This document shows, piece by piece, positions 1 through 8,809 of a stretch of 14,612 nucleotides of DNA (within the stretch, counting starts at the first letter, position 1; each line of letters opens with the position of its first letter). This DNA is from Pseudozyma flocculosa PF-1. Lineage: Eukaryota; Basidiomycota; Ustilaginomycetes; Ustilaginales; Ustilaginaceae. The notes below the pieces were generated by a model, which did no database searches, was not told the origin of the DNA, and saw only the letters and a list, made by a program, of their open reading frames with translations. Position numbers and translations under genes: made by a program. The stretch covers positions 13,680 to 28,291 of the forward strand of contig NW_006920895.1 of the NCBI RefSeq assembly GCF_000417875.1. Direction: 5' to 3'.

Positions 1-195
1 GATGGACGTGGAGCGGGCGAGGTACGAGTAGCCGTCGGGCGGCGCCGATGCTGGCGCGCTGGGGTTGGCCGAGGCCGGGAGCGAGTCGTTGCGGCTGACG
101 CTGGGACGTGGGCGGGATGGCGTCGAGATGCCGACTGCGGGTCTCGGTGGTTGGGCCTGCGCGGCGACGGCGACGGCGACGGCGGGGCCCGACAT
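1..195 (-). CDS. N-terminal fragment of an unidentified protein, cut by the left window edge
   Basis: An ATG at 195-193 opens a frame with no stop for 65 codons to the window edge. The translation starts MSGPAVAVAVAAQ and is rich in Ser, Pro and Ala, with SRPRPSVSRNDSLPAS in the middle, which looks like a disordered N-terminal tail. Codons are strongly C/G-ending, as in the recognised genes here. The base at -3 is A, a favourable start context. The frame also stays open upstream of this ATG for some distance, so a longer or spliced start is possible. I do not recognise the family, because no folded domain is inside the window. It is divergent from the kinase gene to its right. Confidence 0.5.
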   Translation of the reverse strand, partial: MSGPAVAVAVAAQAQPPRPAVGISTPSRPRPSVSRNDSLPASANPSAPASAPPDGYSYLARSTSI

Positions 196-236
196 GTTCG
201 CTGTGGGCCTGACGGTGGCGGGGGTGGGTGTGGGGT

Positions 237-270
237 GAGGGCGAGGGCGAGGGCGAGGGCGAGGGCGAGG
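237..270. repeat. (GAGGGC)5 hexamer repeat
   Basis: Five perfect GAGGGC units plus a partial sixth. On the sense strand of the left-edge gene this reads as a CT-rich (GCCCTC) tract 42-75 nt upstream of its ATG, so it may be 5' UTR or promoter DNA. Confidence 0.95.
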
Positions 271-490
271 CCAGCTGGCGAAACAAGAATCAGGGGGAGA
301 GAAGGTAGGGCGGTAGGACGGTAGCGCGCAGCTGAAGGTCGTCACAGCTTGGCAGGCGGGGTGTGGGCCGTGGGTTCGTCAAGAGGGGTCGTCAGAGATG
401 GAGCAGTGCGTCGAAAGGCAAGAGGGGGCGGGTGAGGAGGAAAAGAGAAGAAGGAGAAAAGAACGGCGACGAGGACGAAGAAGGAGGAGA

Positions 491-547
491 TGGTGGTGGT
501 GGTGGTGGTGGTGGTGGTGGTGGTGGTGGTCGTCGTCGTCGTCGTCG
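491..547. repeat. Compound trinucleotide microsatellite (TGG)13 then (CGT)5
   Basis: Positions 491-530 are uninterrupted TGG units and 531-547 are CGT units. In different frames they produce poly-Trp, poly-Gly, poly-His or poly-Thr, none of which belongs to a credible gene. On the minus (sense) strand of the left-edge gene the run reads as ACC/CCA, about 300-335 nt upstream of its ATG. Confidence 0.95.
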
Positions 548-1148
548 AGGCCAACGGACGGTGGTAACTTTTTTTTTCCCCTCGAGCCCCCTCCGCAAGC
601 GTCGAGGGGTGGCGCCGGCTTGGCTGCTGGCTGCACGGTGCTGCAGCCTCGGAGGCGCCAAACAAAGCCTCCCCCCCTTCCCCCCTTTGGCGGCTCATCG
701 GGAGAGGATGCGGCCGCTTTTGGCAGGTGGGACCGCGTAGCTGGCGCCCTCCCGCCTGATGGCACGGCAGGCCAGGCTGAGCCCGAGCGCCCCTCTGTGG
801 CCCCCTATTCCTCGCTCGTCTGCCGTCTTGCCGACCTCATGCACATCAAGCAGAGGAAGAGGAGCGAGCGGAGTGCTAGTGCGGACGGACCCGCTCCCCG
901 AGCCGCTCTGCCGGCTCGGGATGCGACCAAGCAGCAGATGAGGTAGTCAAGAGTGGGCAGAGTAAGAGCGGCTAGGGCTCAGTCTGAGGGTCAATTAGGC
1001 GGAGGCGTTGGGCCAACTTGGAGCGGCAACGAGCTCGAGCTGCCGGTCAGGGGCAGCCTGCAGACGGCCAGACAGGGTCCAACCACCAAGCAAGCAAGCG
1101 CAACCAAGCAGCCCGCACGCACGCACGCACGCGGCAAGCTGTAAACAT

Positions 1149-1168
1149 GCAGGCAGGCAGGCAGGCAG
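1149..1168. repeat. (GCAG)5 tetranucleotide repeat
   Basis: Five tandem GCAG units, preceded at 1118-1132 by an ACGC-type tetranucleotide run. The same GCAG unit recurs in two larger arrays at 10872-10940. Confidence 0.9.
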
Positions 1169-1333
1169 CGCGGGCCCTGGCCGGCCGGCCGTGGAACATG
1201 GGCCAACCCCGCTGTGGCCTCAACACGTGCTATGAGCCTCTCGCCCGAGACAACCAACAGCGCCGCGCACAGGCCTCCACCTCGTTGCCTCTTCTGTCGC
1301 CTACCCCAAGGACGCCTTGTTGGCAGCATACCC

Positions 1334-1378
1334 CCCACCACCACCACCACCGCCCGCACCACCACCACCATCACCACC
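1334..1378 (+). repeat. CAC/ACC-rich tract just upstream of the kinase start
   Basis: Two runs of CAC triplets separated by CGCCCGC and TCA lie 21-65 nt before the ATG at 1399. If translated they would encode a His/Pro stretch, which supports starting the protein downstream of them. They are probably 5' UTR. Confidence 0.85.
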
Positions 1379-1398
1379 CGCCGCCACCGACAGCCGTC

Positions 1399-2709
1399 AT
1401 GCCGTCCATCGCTCCCGCACCGCCATCCTCTACTGCGGTGCAGCTTGGCACGCTGGGCATGTTCATCCTCGACACCTTTTCCTTCCTCGACCCCGTCACC
1501 GCCGAACCGCAGGGCGATCGCGGTCTGGGCATCCAGCTCGGCGGCGGCGGCCTCTACTTTTGCATCGGCGCACGCACCGCCCTCGATCCCGCAGCCATAC
1601 AGATGATCATCGATACCGGCACCGACTTCCACCCCGACATCCGCGCCGCACTCGAGCGGTTCGACCGTACCGCCCCCGGACATTCCCCCATGGTGCTCGC
1701 GGCGGGGAGGGAGGGGAGACCGCCATCCATGTGGCACTTTCGTCAGCGCGACGGCCAGACGACGCGCGCCGTTAACGTCTACCGCGGCGAGCACCGCGGC
1801 TTCGAGTACCTCACGCCCAAGGTCAGGCTCGAGGTGCGCGACCTCGTCCTCGCCTCGCCCACCACCCCGCCCACGCTGCCCCGCTGGATCCACATGATCT
1901 GCACGCCCCAGCGCGCGCGCGACATCATCCAACACATCGACGCCAACCTCGCGGCGGCGACGGCGGCGGACCTGGCCCAGACAAAAAGCCTCGGCCCCCG
2001 CCTCGTCTACGAGCCCATCCCCGACTCGTGCGTCCCCGAGAACCTCGACGACTGCCTCGGCCTCCTCGACCGCCTCGCCGTCTTTAGCCCCAACCACGAA
2101 GAGGCAGCGGCGCTCCTCGGCCTGTCCGAGGCGTGGCAGACGATATCGACGACGGACAGGTCGGCAGAAGTGCAGGTCGAGTGGATCAAGCGCAACCTCG
2201 CGCACGGGTTTGTCGAGCGGTGTCGCGCTGCGGGCGTGGCGGGCAACCTGCCGCTCATCTGCATCCGATCTGGCAAGCTCGGCTGCGTCATCGGCTCAGA
2301 CGCCGTCGGGTTCCAGCACGTGCCGGCCTACCACACCGCCGACGTCGAGCCCAGCCATCCGGCATCCAGCACCCGCGTAGTCGACGTGACGGGCGCCGGG
2401 AACGCCTTCCTCGGCGGCCTCACCGCCTCCCTCGTCGTCGCAGCCGCAGCCGCCGACGATGCTCGACCTTTGCGGGCAGGGCAGAAGCAAGAGGCCCGCC
2501 ACCTGCACCGCGAGGCGGCCATACACGGCGCCGTGGCTGCTTCGCTCGTCATCGAACAGCTCGGCCTGCCCTCGTTTGACGTCGTCAAAGAGCCAGCCGC
2601 TGCGGCGCGGGCCACGGGCCAGCAGGCGGTGGAGACGTGGAACGGAGCGACCATCCACTCCCGCATCGAGCACCTACGGCAGAGGGTAGCAGAGCAGGGT
2701 GCGGCGTAA
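1399..2709 (+). CDS. PfkB-family carbohydrate kinase, Mak32-like
   Basis: Single-exon gene of 436 codons. The fold is ribokinase/PfkB-like. An early GTLGMFILDTF strand is followed by a Gly-rich GGGGLYFCIGAR sugar-side motif near residue 52. A mid-protein VYEPIPDSCVPENL and SPNHEEAAALLGL segment is typical of fungal Mak32-type kinases. The PfkB signature-2 region VVDVTGAGNAFLGG lies at about residues 327-340. Members would phosphorylate a small sugar-like substrate with ATP; the substrate here is unknown, and in budding yeast MAK32 is linked to stability of the L-A dsRNA particle. The catalytic Asp expected after GAG is Asn335. I chose ATG 1399 because family homology starts right after it; the in-frame upstream extension to 1018 has no family resemblance and contains a His run. 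It is convergent with the TBC gene. Family assignment is firm, activity is not. Confidence 0.88.
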   Translation: MPSIAPAPPSSTAVQLGTLGMFILDTFSFLDPVTAEPQGDRGLGIQLGGGGLYFCIGARTALDPAAIQMIIDTGTDFHPDIRAALERFDRTAPGHSPMVLAAGREGRPPSMWHFRQRDGQTTRAVNVYRGEHRGFEYLTPKVRLEVRDLVLASPTTPPTLPRWIHMICTPQRARDIIQHIDANLAAATAADLAQTKSLGPRLVYEPIPDSCVPENLDDCLGLLDRLAVFSPNHEEAAALLGLSEAWQTISTTDRSAEVQVEWIKRNLAHGFVERCRAAGVAGNLPLICIRSGKLGCVIGSDAVGFQHVPAYHTADVEPSHPASSTRVVDVTGAGNAFLGGLTASLVVAAAAADDARPLRAGQKQEARHLHREAAIHGAVAASLVIEQLGLPSFDVVKEPAAAARATGQQAVETWNGATIHSRIEHLRQRVAEQGAA

Positions 2710-2830
2710 GGCAGAATCAGTCAAAAACAGGCGGTGCTATCGCCGTACCACGTTCACAGACAGAGGCAGGGCGTGCAGGGTTGCAGGTGTGCAGGGGTGC
2801 ACGTCGATTGTCCGGGATGGTGGCCGCACC

Positions 2831-5800
2831 TCAATCGCCGAGCTCGCGATCGAGCAGCCGACTGAGCGTGCTCTCCTTCCACCACGTCTGGCCCTCGAGC
2901 ACCGCAAAGATGGTCTCCTCGCGTATCCCGTACTGCTCGTAGATGAAGTCCCTCGGCGCGATCTCGCCGACAGCGGCGGCGGCCGACGATCTCCTCCTCG
3001 CCGCCGCCGTCGACCTGCTCCTGCTCTGGGGCGACCCGTTGCTCGGCGCGGCGAGGGACGTCGATGTCGCCTCGGACGGGTCCGGGGACGAGACATCGCC
3101 GCTGCTCTGCTTGTCGAGCGCCACCGACGACGACGACGAAGACGACGATCGCGAGAGCGACAGCGATGTAGACGGCATCGGCGGGCTGCGGTCGAGTTGC
3201 AGCGGCAGCTCGCCAGAGAGCTCCTTGTCCCGCCGCCAGATGGCGAGCGCGGCGCGGTTGGTGCCCCGCAGCACGCTCGACAGCTCCTCGCGGTCCGGAA
3301 TGTAGAGCCGCGCCTCGAGCGTCTGCACCAGCGCCAGCGAGATGCGGTAGATGAGCGAGTCGGTCTCGTCCAGCAAGCTGCGGTGCGCATCAGGGGCGTG
3401 ACGCCGGCAACATGCGAGAGACAACGAAAGGGAAGGCACGAGAGCGGACGTGTCAGCATGCTGTCCCCCCCTCCTCTTCTGTCGAACTTGGGCCAGCCGC
3501 CGCCCTCGGAACCCGGCACTCACACCACGTCCCACAGCCGCATGACGGTGTCGCAGTCGAGCCACGCGCCCCACAGCTGCGTCACCCACTCCCTGACGCA
3601 CTCGCCGTGGATGTTGACGCTCTGCGCCAGCAGGTTGGCATACACCTTTGGCATCTGGTCGGCCAGCAGCGTCTCAAAGACGCGCTCGAAGCCGCGTATC
3701 CCCTTTTCCTTTGGGCTCGGGTCTGCCGAGGCCGCCGACGGGCCCGGCGTCGGGTGGGTGGGCGACAGCGAGTAGAGCGCCTTGAGCCACGCCTTGGAGT
3801 TGATGAGGTTGAGCAGGCAGATGAAGGCCGTCGTGGCGGGCAGGTTGATGAGCAGGATGGCGGCCAGCGTCGAGAGGCCGCGCTGGTACAGCTGGATGCC
3901 GCGCTGCGCATACTCGTCCTGCTCCTCGACCGCCGTCGCCGCTGCCCCCTGGCCCGCGCTGCCAGCATCGCTGCCGCTGCCGCTGCCGCTGCCGACCTCG
4001 GGGCTCCTCGTCATGTCCGGGCTGTGGCGCATCCTGGCGGCGGAGCGGTCCGCGTTGCCCGCCGCCGTCATCTCGTCGACCTGCTCCATGCGGATCAGCA
4101 CGAATGCACGGCAGATGCGGACGAGGTCGTCGTAGAGCGGGCCCGTCGCCTTCTGGAACAGCTTGAGGCTGGGCAGCGTGTCAGCGATCTCGGCCTCGAT
4201 CTCGTCCATTACGGCCGCAGGGATCGCCCTGCGCTCGCCGCCGGCCTGCCCGAGGGGCGCGATCCGCTTCTCGGCCTGCTCGAGAAGGTTCCGAGGCAAC
4301 ATCATGGCGTTGCCGATGGCCAGTGCCCACACCCGGCCGCGCAGGCTGGGCGGCGCCCCGCGCCACCACAGCGCTCGGAGCTCGTCGTCCTTGCGGGCCC
4401 GGGTCCAGCTCGGCAGGATCTCCTTTTCCCAGCGCACCAGCGACGCCCGGCGCTCCTCTTCCTTTTTCCTGCGCCTCTCCTCGAGCTCCTCGTTCCGCTT
4501 TCGCTCGAGCTCCTTGTGCATCATCATCATCTTTTCAAAGTCGACGCGGTGCTTGATCTCCTCGGACTTTTGCTTGGGCGGCAGCGTCGTCATCCGCGTG
4601 CGCGACTCGATCGGCTCGGCGTTGGCGGCAGATGAACGGCGGCGCCGCGACTGCTTATCCTGGGGCACGTCGGCCTTGTCCGAGAGGCCCGGCGAGAGTG
4701 TCGCCGCGCCGGCGCCGGCAGCAGCGCCATCGTTTGGAGGGGACAAGGAGCCTTGGATCGAAGTGCTGCGAGCAGGGAGCGACGGCGTGCCGTTGGCTGC
4801 GGGGGCAGACGCTCCATTCGAAGGCGCTCGGTTCACCGATGTCGGCCGCTCAGCCCGGCACTCCTCGTCCAGACCCGCCGCCATCTTGAACGTCGCCGAG
4901 CGCACCGGATCCGCCGCGCCGCCACTCGCAGTGGGCGTGACCCGCTCGTCGGCCGCAGCGGCCGTGGGCGATACGGTCTGCTCGGCCGTGTCGGCATCCT
5001 TGCCGCCGTTGCCGGCGTCGCTCTCGTCGACGATGACGGTGATGCCGCTGGCGGCCGCCCGGAGGTTTTCAGTGACGATGCTGGGAAGCTCTTTGGTCGT
5101 CATGCGATCGGTTCTGCCGGCGATGACTGCGCTGCTCGACGAGCCCGTCGAGGATACCGAGGCAGACTTTCGGTGGTCGCTTCGTGGCGGCGTTCCGGCG
5201 GCGGCGCCGCCGCTGCCGTCGCCATCCTGCGGGAAGTTGGGCGGAAGCCGGGATCGAGAAGCGGAGCGAGACCGGCCCGCTGACCCTTGCGGTTCCGGGC
5301 TGGCTGCACGGCTCGACGCGGTGCTCTTTCGTCCGCGGTACCTGCCTTCGGCGGGCTTGCCGGGCAACGGCTTGTCCAGGATCGGGCTGCGGGGAGGCGT
5401 GTCAGAGACAAGAGACGCACGCCGCAGAAGCGAGGGATCCGCCAGGCCCGGCTCGACGGCGAAGCGGTCCGGTACGTCCTGCGACGCGCGGATCGTCGCA
5501 CTTGACAGGCTGTCGCTCCGGATCTGCTCTGAGCTCTTGCCCTCGAACGTGGTGGCGAACGGCGAGCCGGGCACCGCCATCGAGCTGCCGAGGTCGCCGG
5601 CGGGCTCGAGATGGATGTCGACAAAACTCTGGCCGGACCTGCTGACCTCGCTGACGCCGCTCATGTGCGAGGCGATCCGGTCCATGGCGTGTCCGGCGCC
5701 GTAGAAGAGGTGCTCGTCGGCGTACCGCTGGAATTGCTCCGCCTCCTGCGTCGAGCCGTCCTCGTCTTCCTCGATCGTGGAGCCAAGTCGGGCCAGTGCG

Positions 5801-6525
5801 CCACGCTTCGAGGGGCCCTCAGAGTCGACCGTCTCCTCGATGTCGTATCGCTTCGGCGGCACAGAATCGACTCGGATGTGCGTCGGCCGATATCGCTGAG
5901 AGGAAGACGGCGGTGCCGCCTCCGGCGGCTGCGGCTCTGCCTCTGCCTGACTCGTCGCTTCCGTTGGCGGGGATGGTGACGGTTCCTGCGCTAGAGCCAC
6001 TTCTGCCTCCTGCGACGCCGAATGAGATGCTCCTGCGTTCAGAGAAAGGTCCGCCGTTGCTGTCGCCAGCTCGTTTGCTGGCTCGATGGAAGACTCCGCG
6101 GGCGGCTCAGGAGCAGCACCCGGCTCGTCCCGGCTCTGAAGCTGCGGATCTGACGGCGATGTCTGATGCGCAGTCTCGGCGTCCGCTGTACTGACGGCGT
6201 CTTGTTCGACCGCCGCACTTGTCGAGGCTTGTTCGTCTGTGATTGGTGGCTGGGACGACTCTGCTTGGGACGCTTCGCCGTCCACGGGAGTGCGGCCTTC
6301 CGGCTCGCTTTCGCCGTTCGAGTTATTCTCCGGCCGCTCTTCACCATCGAGAGGAGCCGCGGCACCATGCTGAGACTGATCATGGCTGGGTCCTTCGCAC
6401 TCGTCGTTGATTGACGCGGCTGCCTCGCTAGCAGTGCCGGGGCCCTCTCTCTCGGTGGTCGTGGTCGACGCCAGGTCTGGCGCAACCGCCCCGTCCGGGA
6501 GCACTTCGTTGGGAGAGCCGACCAT
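2831..6525 (-). CDS. TBC domain (Rab-GAP-type) protein with long disordered N-terminus
   Basis: Two exons, 6525-3524 and 3377-2831, joined across a 146 bp intron, give about 1182 residues. Residues 1 to about 640 are Ser/Glu/Pro-rich and probably disordered. A charged helix rich in Glu, Arg and Lys (about 648-708) precedes the TBC domain, which opens with LWWRGAPPSLRGRVWALAIGN near residue 719. It includes LINLPATTAFICLLNLIN and closes with LWDVVLLDETDSLIYR (997-1012), a motif completed by the splice. TBC proteins normally speed GTP hydrolysis by Rab GTPases in membrane traffic. Here the IxxDxxR arginine finger reads IEAEIAD (Asp782 in place of Arg) and YxQ reads YQR (Arg882 in place of Gln), with about 60 inserted low-complexity residues between. 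The C-terminus has a Ser-rich segment, then TIFAVLEGQTWWKEST. The start is uncertain: 6525 is the first in-frame ATG, in weak context. It resembles TBC1D12/14-type proteins, but I cannot name an orthologue. Confidence 0.85.
3378..3523 (-). other. Intron of the TBC gene (146 bp)
   Basis: Donor GTGAGT at 3523-3518, branch-like CTGAC at 3456-3452, acceptor GCAG ending at 3378. Splicing in phase 2 joins ...RLWDV to VLLDETDSLIYR, restoring a typical TBC motif, whereas reading through meets TGA immediately. Confidence 0.9.
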
Positions 6526-6539
6526 CAAGGCGTTTGCAT
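6525..6539 (-). promoter_or_regulatory. Four-codon uORF overlapping the TBC start (TGATG)
   Basis: On the minus strand an ATG at 6539 opens a frame of four sense codons (Met-Gln-Thr-Pro) whose TGA (6527-6525) shares its A with the presumed main ATG (6525-6523). Whether it is in the transcript is not known. It could lower or couple translation of the TBC protein. Confidence 0.4.
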
Positions 6540-6546
6540 GGGGCAA

Positions 6547-7688
6547 GATGGTGAGGCCGGGGGTATCAGGGATGCAGAGGGTGAAGCAAGTGAGGCGGTG
6601 CTGAGCTGACCCGGGTCAGCAGCGGCCGCGGTGACTGCGGTAGTGGTAGCGGCGGTGGTGGTGACAGGTTGCGCTGGATCGGCCGAGGGCGTCTTTATCT
6701 CGGCGCAGATCGAGAGTCTGCGTTTGCGCTCGCTCGGCGAGTCGTAGTGGGCGAAGGTAGATGGCAGATGGTGGGCGGCTAGAACGCTGAGGAAGAGCCG
6801 ATAGAGGGGGAGAGAGGGAGAGGTGCCCCCCAGGCAGCCAGCAAGACGCTTGGCGCCTTCGGAAGCACGCCGCTGCCGAATGTGGCAGGCCCGGCCATGC
6901 GGCTGTGTTCTGTATGTGTTGGCCCGAGTCCCGGCTGGCTGCCAGTCTTAGCTTGGTTCGACCCGGCCGGCTGGGCTGAGGGCTGGCCAACCGGGCCCAA
7001 CCAGGCAGGCCCGTCCCCAGTTTCCACAAATTGGAGAGGCAAGCGCGTCGCGGTCAGGCAGCCGCTCGCTCTGCCAGGCCTGCCTGCCTCTGCTTCGCCC
7101 GCAGGCCTTCTGGCTTGCCGCCCGCCCGAGCCACGCCAGAGTCGTCGAGCCAGGCCTGGCCTGCCTGGGCGGGTTGACCCACGAGCCAGCCTGGTAAAGT
7201 CTCTGGAGCGCGCCTGGCACGCACGCCCGCCCGCCCGCCGTGGCTGGCACCTTCCTTCCGCCCTCTGCCTCTTTCTTTCGCGCTGCAGACCATCCTCGCT
7301 CATCCCCGCCTCCCTCTGTCGCTCATCCCGCGTCGTTCCGCTCCCAACGCGCCCTCTCCCTGCTGTGCCGCGCTTCTTTACACCGCCCCGACTCGCTGCC
7401 ATCCGTCGCTACCGCCGCCGCCCTACTGTCACCACCTTCTTCTTCCCGCTCGTCGACCTCCTCCACCTCGACTCGTGACACTGCGCAAGAGGCAAGGACA
7501 CCTCGTCAGCCTTGCCAGTAGTAGCCTCGAGCATCTGCTGAGCCCCTCTGCTGCTCCTGCCAGCCACAAGGTCCATCCGGATCCAAGGCCTGGAACACCC
7601 GCCCGCTCGTTCCGTTGCATCTTGCTCCAAGGCTGCCGGCACCCACGCATACTGTCCGCCCTCTGCCGCTTCTTCCCGACGTTTACCC
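6547..7688. other. Divergent promoter region between TBC and HP1 genes
   Basis: No gene found. The TBC-proximal side has the perfect palindrome TGACCCGGGTCA and an imperfect GGT-rich stretch (6637-6665; ACC on the TBC sense strand). The middle (about 6900-7230) is crowded with CCAGG, CCTGG and GCCTGCC motifs, including the palindrome GCCAGGCCTGGC at 7149-7160. The HP1-proximal side (7240-7480) is pyrimidine-rich on the plus strand, as is common for fungal core promoters without TATA. No TATA-like element was seen for either gene. Confidence 0.65.
6607..6618. promoter_or_regulatory. Perfect 12-bp palindrome TGACCCGGGTCA
   Basis: A perfect inverted repeat of TGACCC, 82 bp upstream of the TBC ATG. 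Its symmetry suits a dimeric transcription factor. No factor is identified, and a chance palindrome in GC-rich DNA is possible. Confidence 0.4.
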
Positions 7689-8809
7689 ATGGTCGCATCG
7701 CCTAGGAAGCGCCCCAACTCGACGTCGTCGTCCAACGGCCGCGGCAGCAAAAAGGCGCCCGTCGAGATCCTCTCAGAGGACTCGGACGTCGCCTCGGTCA
7801 AGGACGACGTCGATGCCGACGACGACGAAGACGACGATGACGAGGAGGCCGAGGAGTACGAGATCGAGGCCATCAGGGAACATAGGGAGGATACGTCGAA
7901 CCCCGTGAGTCCGCAAGAAGGCGTGCATACTCCCCCCTCCCCTCCTCCTCCGCTGCACGTCACACGTAGCCCGCTGACCCATGCGCTCCCGCCGTCGCCT
8001 CCTCCTCCCCCTGCCGCTTCTTCTCGCCTGCTGGCGTGGCGACGCAGGGCTATCTCGAGTACCTGATCAAGTGGAAGGGCTACCCGGAGAGGGACAATAC
8101 GTGGGAGCCCGAGGAGAACGCCAAGAACTCGCAGGCCATCATCGACGCGTACTGGAAAAAGAAGCCGGCCAAGTCGCAGCCGCACAAGTTTGAAAAGGAG
8201 TCCAAGAAGAAGTCCAAGCGCCGCTCGACGTCGCGTGCCAGCGCCAGCGTCAAAGCCGACGACGACGACGACGACGACCAAGACGCAGAAGAGCGAGGCG
8301 CGGAAGAGGACGAGGGGTCTGCCGAGTTCCTCGACGCGCCCGAGGACGTCGACGACGACGAGGCGGCGGCGGCGCCGCCGCCGAGCAAGAGGCGCAGGGG
8401 AGCGTCGGCGGGCAGGCGAGAGGCGGCCACGTCGGACGACGTCGACGACGAGTACGCGTCGGAAGAGGAGCGCCAGAGGCAGATTAGCATGCTGACGGAG
8501 GCGGCGCTCAACAAGTACAAGCGGATCGAGGACTGGGAGTCGCTCGTCGAGGGCGTCGAGACCATGGAGCGCGGCGACGACGGCGTGCTCATGGCGCGCC
8601 TCATCTTCAAAAAGGAAAAAAAGTACAGCCGCAAGATGCTCGAGCTCGGCGAGGCCGAGCTGGCCGCCCTCGGACCGCAGCTGTGGGTGCGCGAGACGGT
8701 CGCCAGCAAAAAGTGCCCGCAAAAGGTGCTCCAGTTCTACCGCGACCACCTCCGCTTCTCGCAGCCCAGCAAGACCGAGGAGGAGGAGGAGGAGGAGGAG
8801 GAAGAGTGA
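7689..8809 (+). CDS. HP1-family heterochromatin protein (chromodomain plus chromo shadow domain)
   Basis: Exons 7689-7904 and 8048-8809 give 325 residues. HP1/Swi6-type proteins bind histone H3 methylated at Lys9 and dimerise to bridge nucleosomes in the nucleus. A Ser-rich then strongly acidic N-terminus (Asp/Glu run about 43-56) precedes the chromodomain (about 56-110): YEIEAIREHRE, splice, then YLEYLIKWKGYPERDNTWEPEEN. The methyl-lysine cage residues are present as Tyr57, Trp81 and Tyr84. A basic hinge (KKKSKRR, about 125-131), acidic stretches and a KRRR nuclear-localisation-like motif (186-189) follow. The chromo shadow domain (about 227-310) ends in KCPQKVLQFYRDHLRF. Phe309 stands where animal HP1 has the Trp that helps bind partner peptides. 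The tail is ten Glu residues from a GAG-rich repeat. The intron splits the chromodomain. The start is the first ATG after a long pyrimidine-rich leader. Confidence 0.93.
7905..8047 (+). other. Intron of the HP1 gene (143 bp)
   Basis: Donor GTGAGT at 7905, CTGAC at 7974-7978, acceptor ACGCAG ending at 8047. Phase 0 splicing joins TSNP to GYLEYLIKWKGY and completes the chromodomain. Retention would end the protein at 8066, before the rest of the chromodomain. Confidence 0.93.

Larger units (their letters stand above)
196..1398. other. Repeat-rich divergent spacer
   Basis: No convincing gene was found in this 1.2 kb between the left-edge gene (minus) and the kinase (plus). It holds a GAGGGC hexamer array, a GGT/CGT compound microsatellite, short C and T runs, ACGC and GCAG tetranucleotide arrays near 1118-1168 and a CAC-rich tract just before the kinase. 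Open frames here are made of the repeats themselves (runs of Trp, His or Gly) and are not believable proteins. It presumably carries both promoters, but I see no clear TATA box. Confidence 0.7.

Noticed and set aside
398..946. Plus-strand frame with 13 consecutive Trp codons
   Set aside because: The Trp run is simply the TGG microsatellite; no protein-like sequence surrounds it.
1018..1398. In-frame N-terminal extension of the kinase
   Set aside because: It starts from a non-ATG codon, contains repeat-derived His and Arg stretches, and family similarity begins only after ATG 1399.
991..2205. Long minus-strand open frame opposite the kinase gene
   Set aside because: Antisense shadow of a GC-rich coding region: its residues are Val/Gly/Arg/Asp-rich with no family pattern, and the plus strand carries a recognisable kinase.
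4163..5704. 513-codon plus-strand open frame inside the TBC gene
   Set aside because: Antisense shadow of the TBC exon. Ser/Arg/Ala-rich composition without domains; the minus strand gives a coherent protein.
6526..6546. Start of the TBC protein at 6546
   Set aside because: The codon there is TTG, not ATG. The first in-frame ATG is at 6525.
6956..6967. Possible tRNA B-box (GGTTCGACCC)
   Set aside because: The flanking bases do not pair into a T arm, and no matching acceptor stem, anticodon arm or A-box is found nearby.
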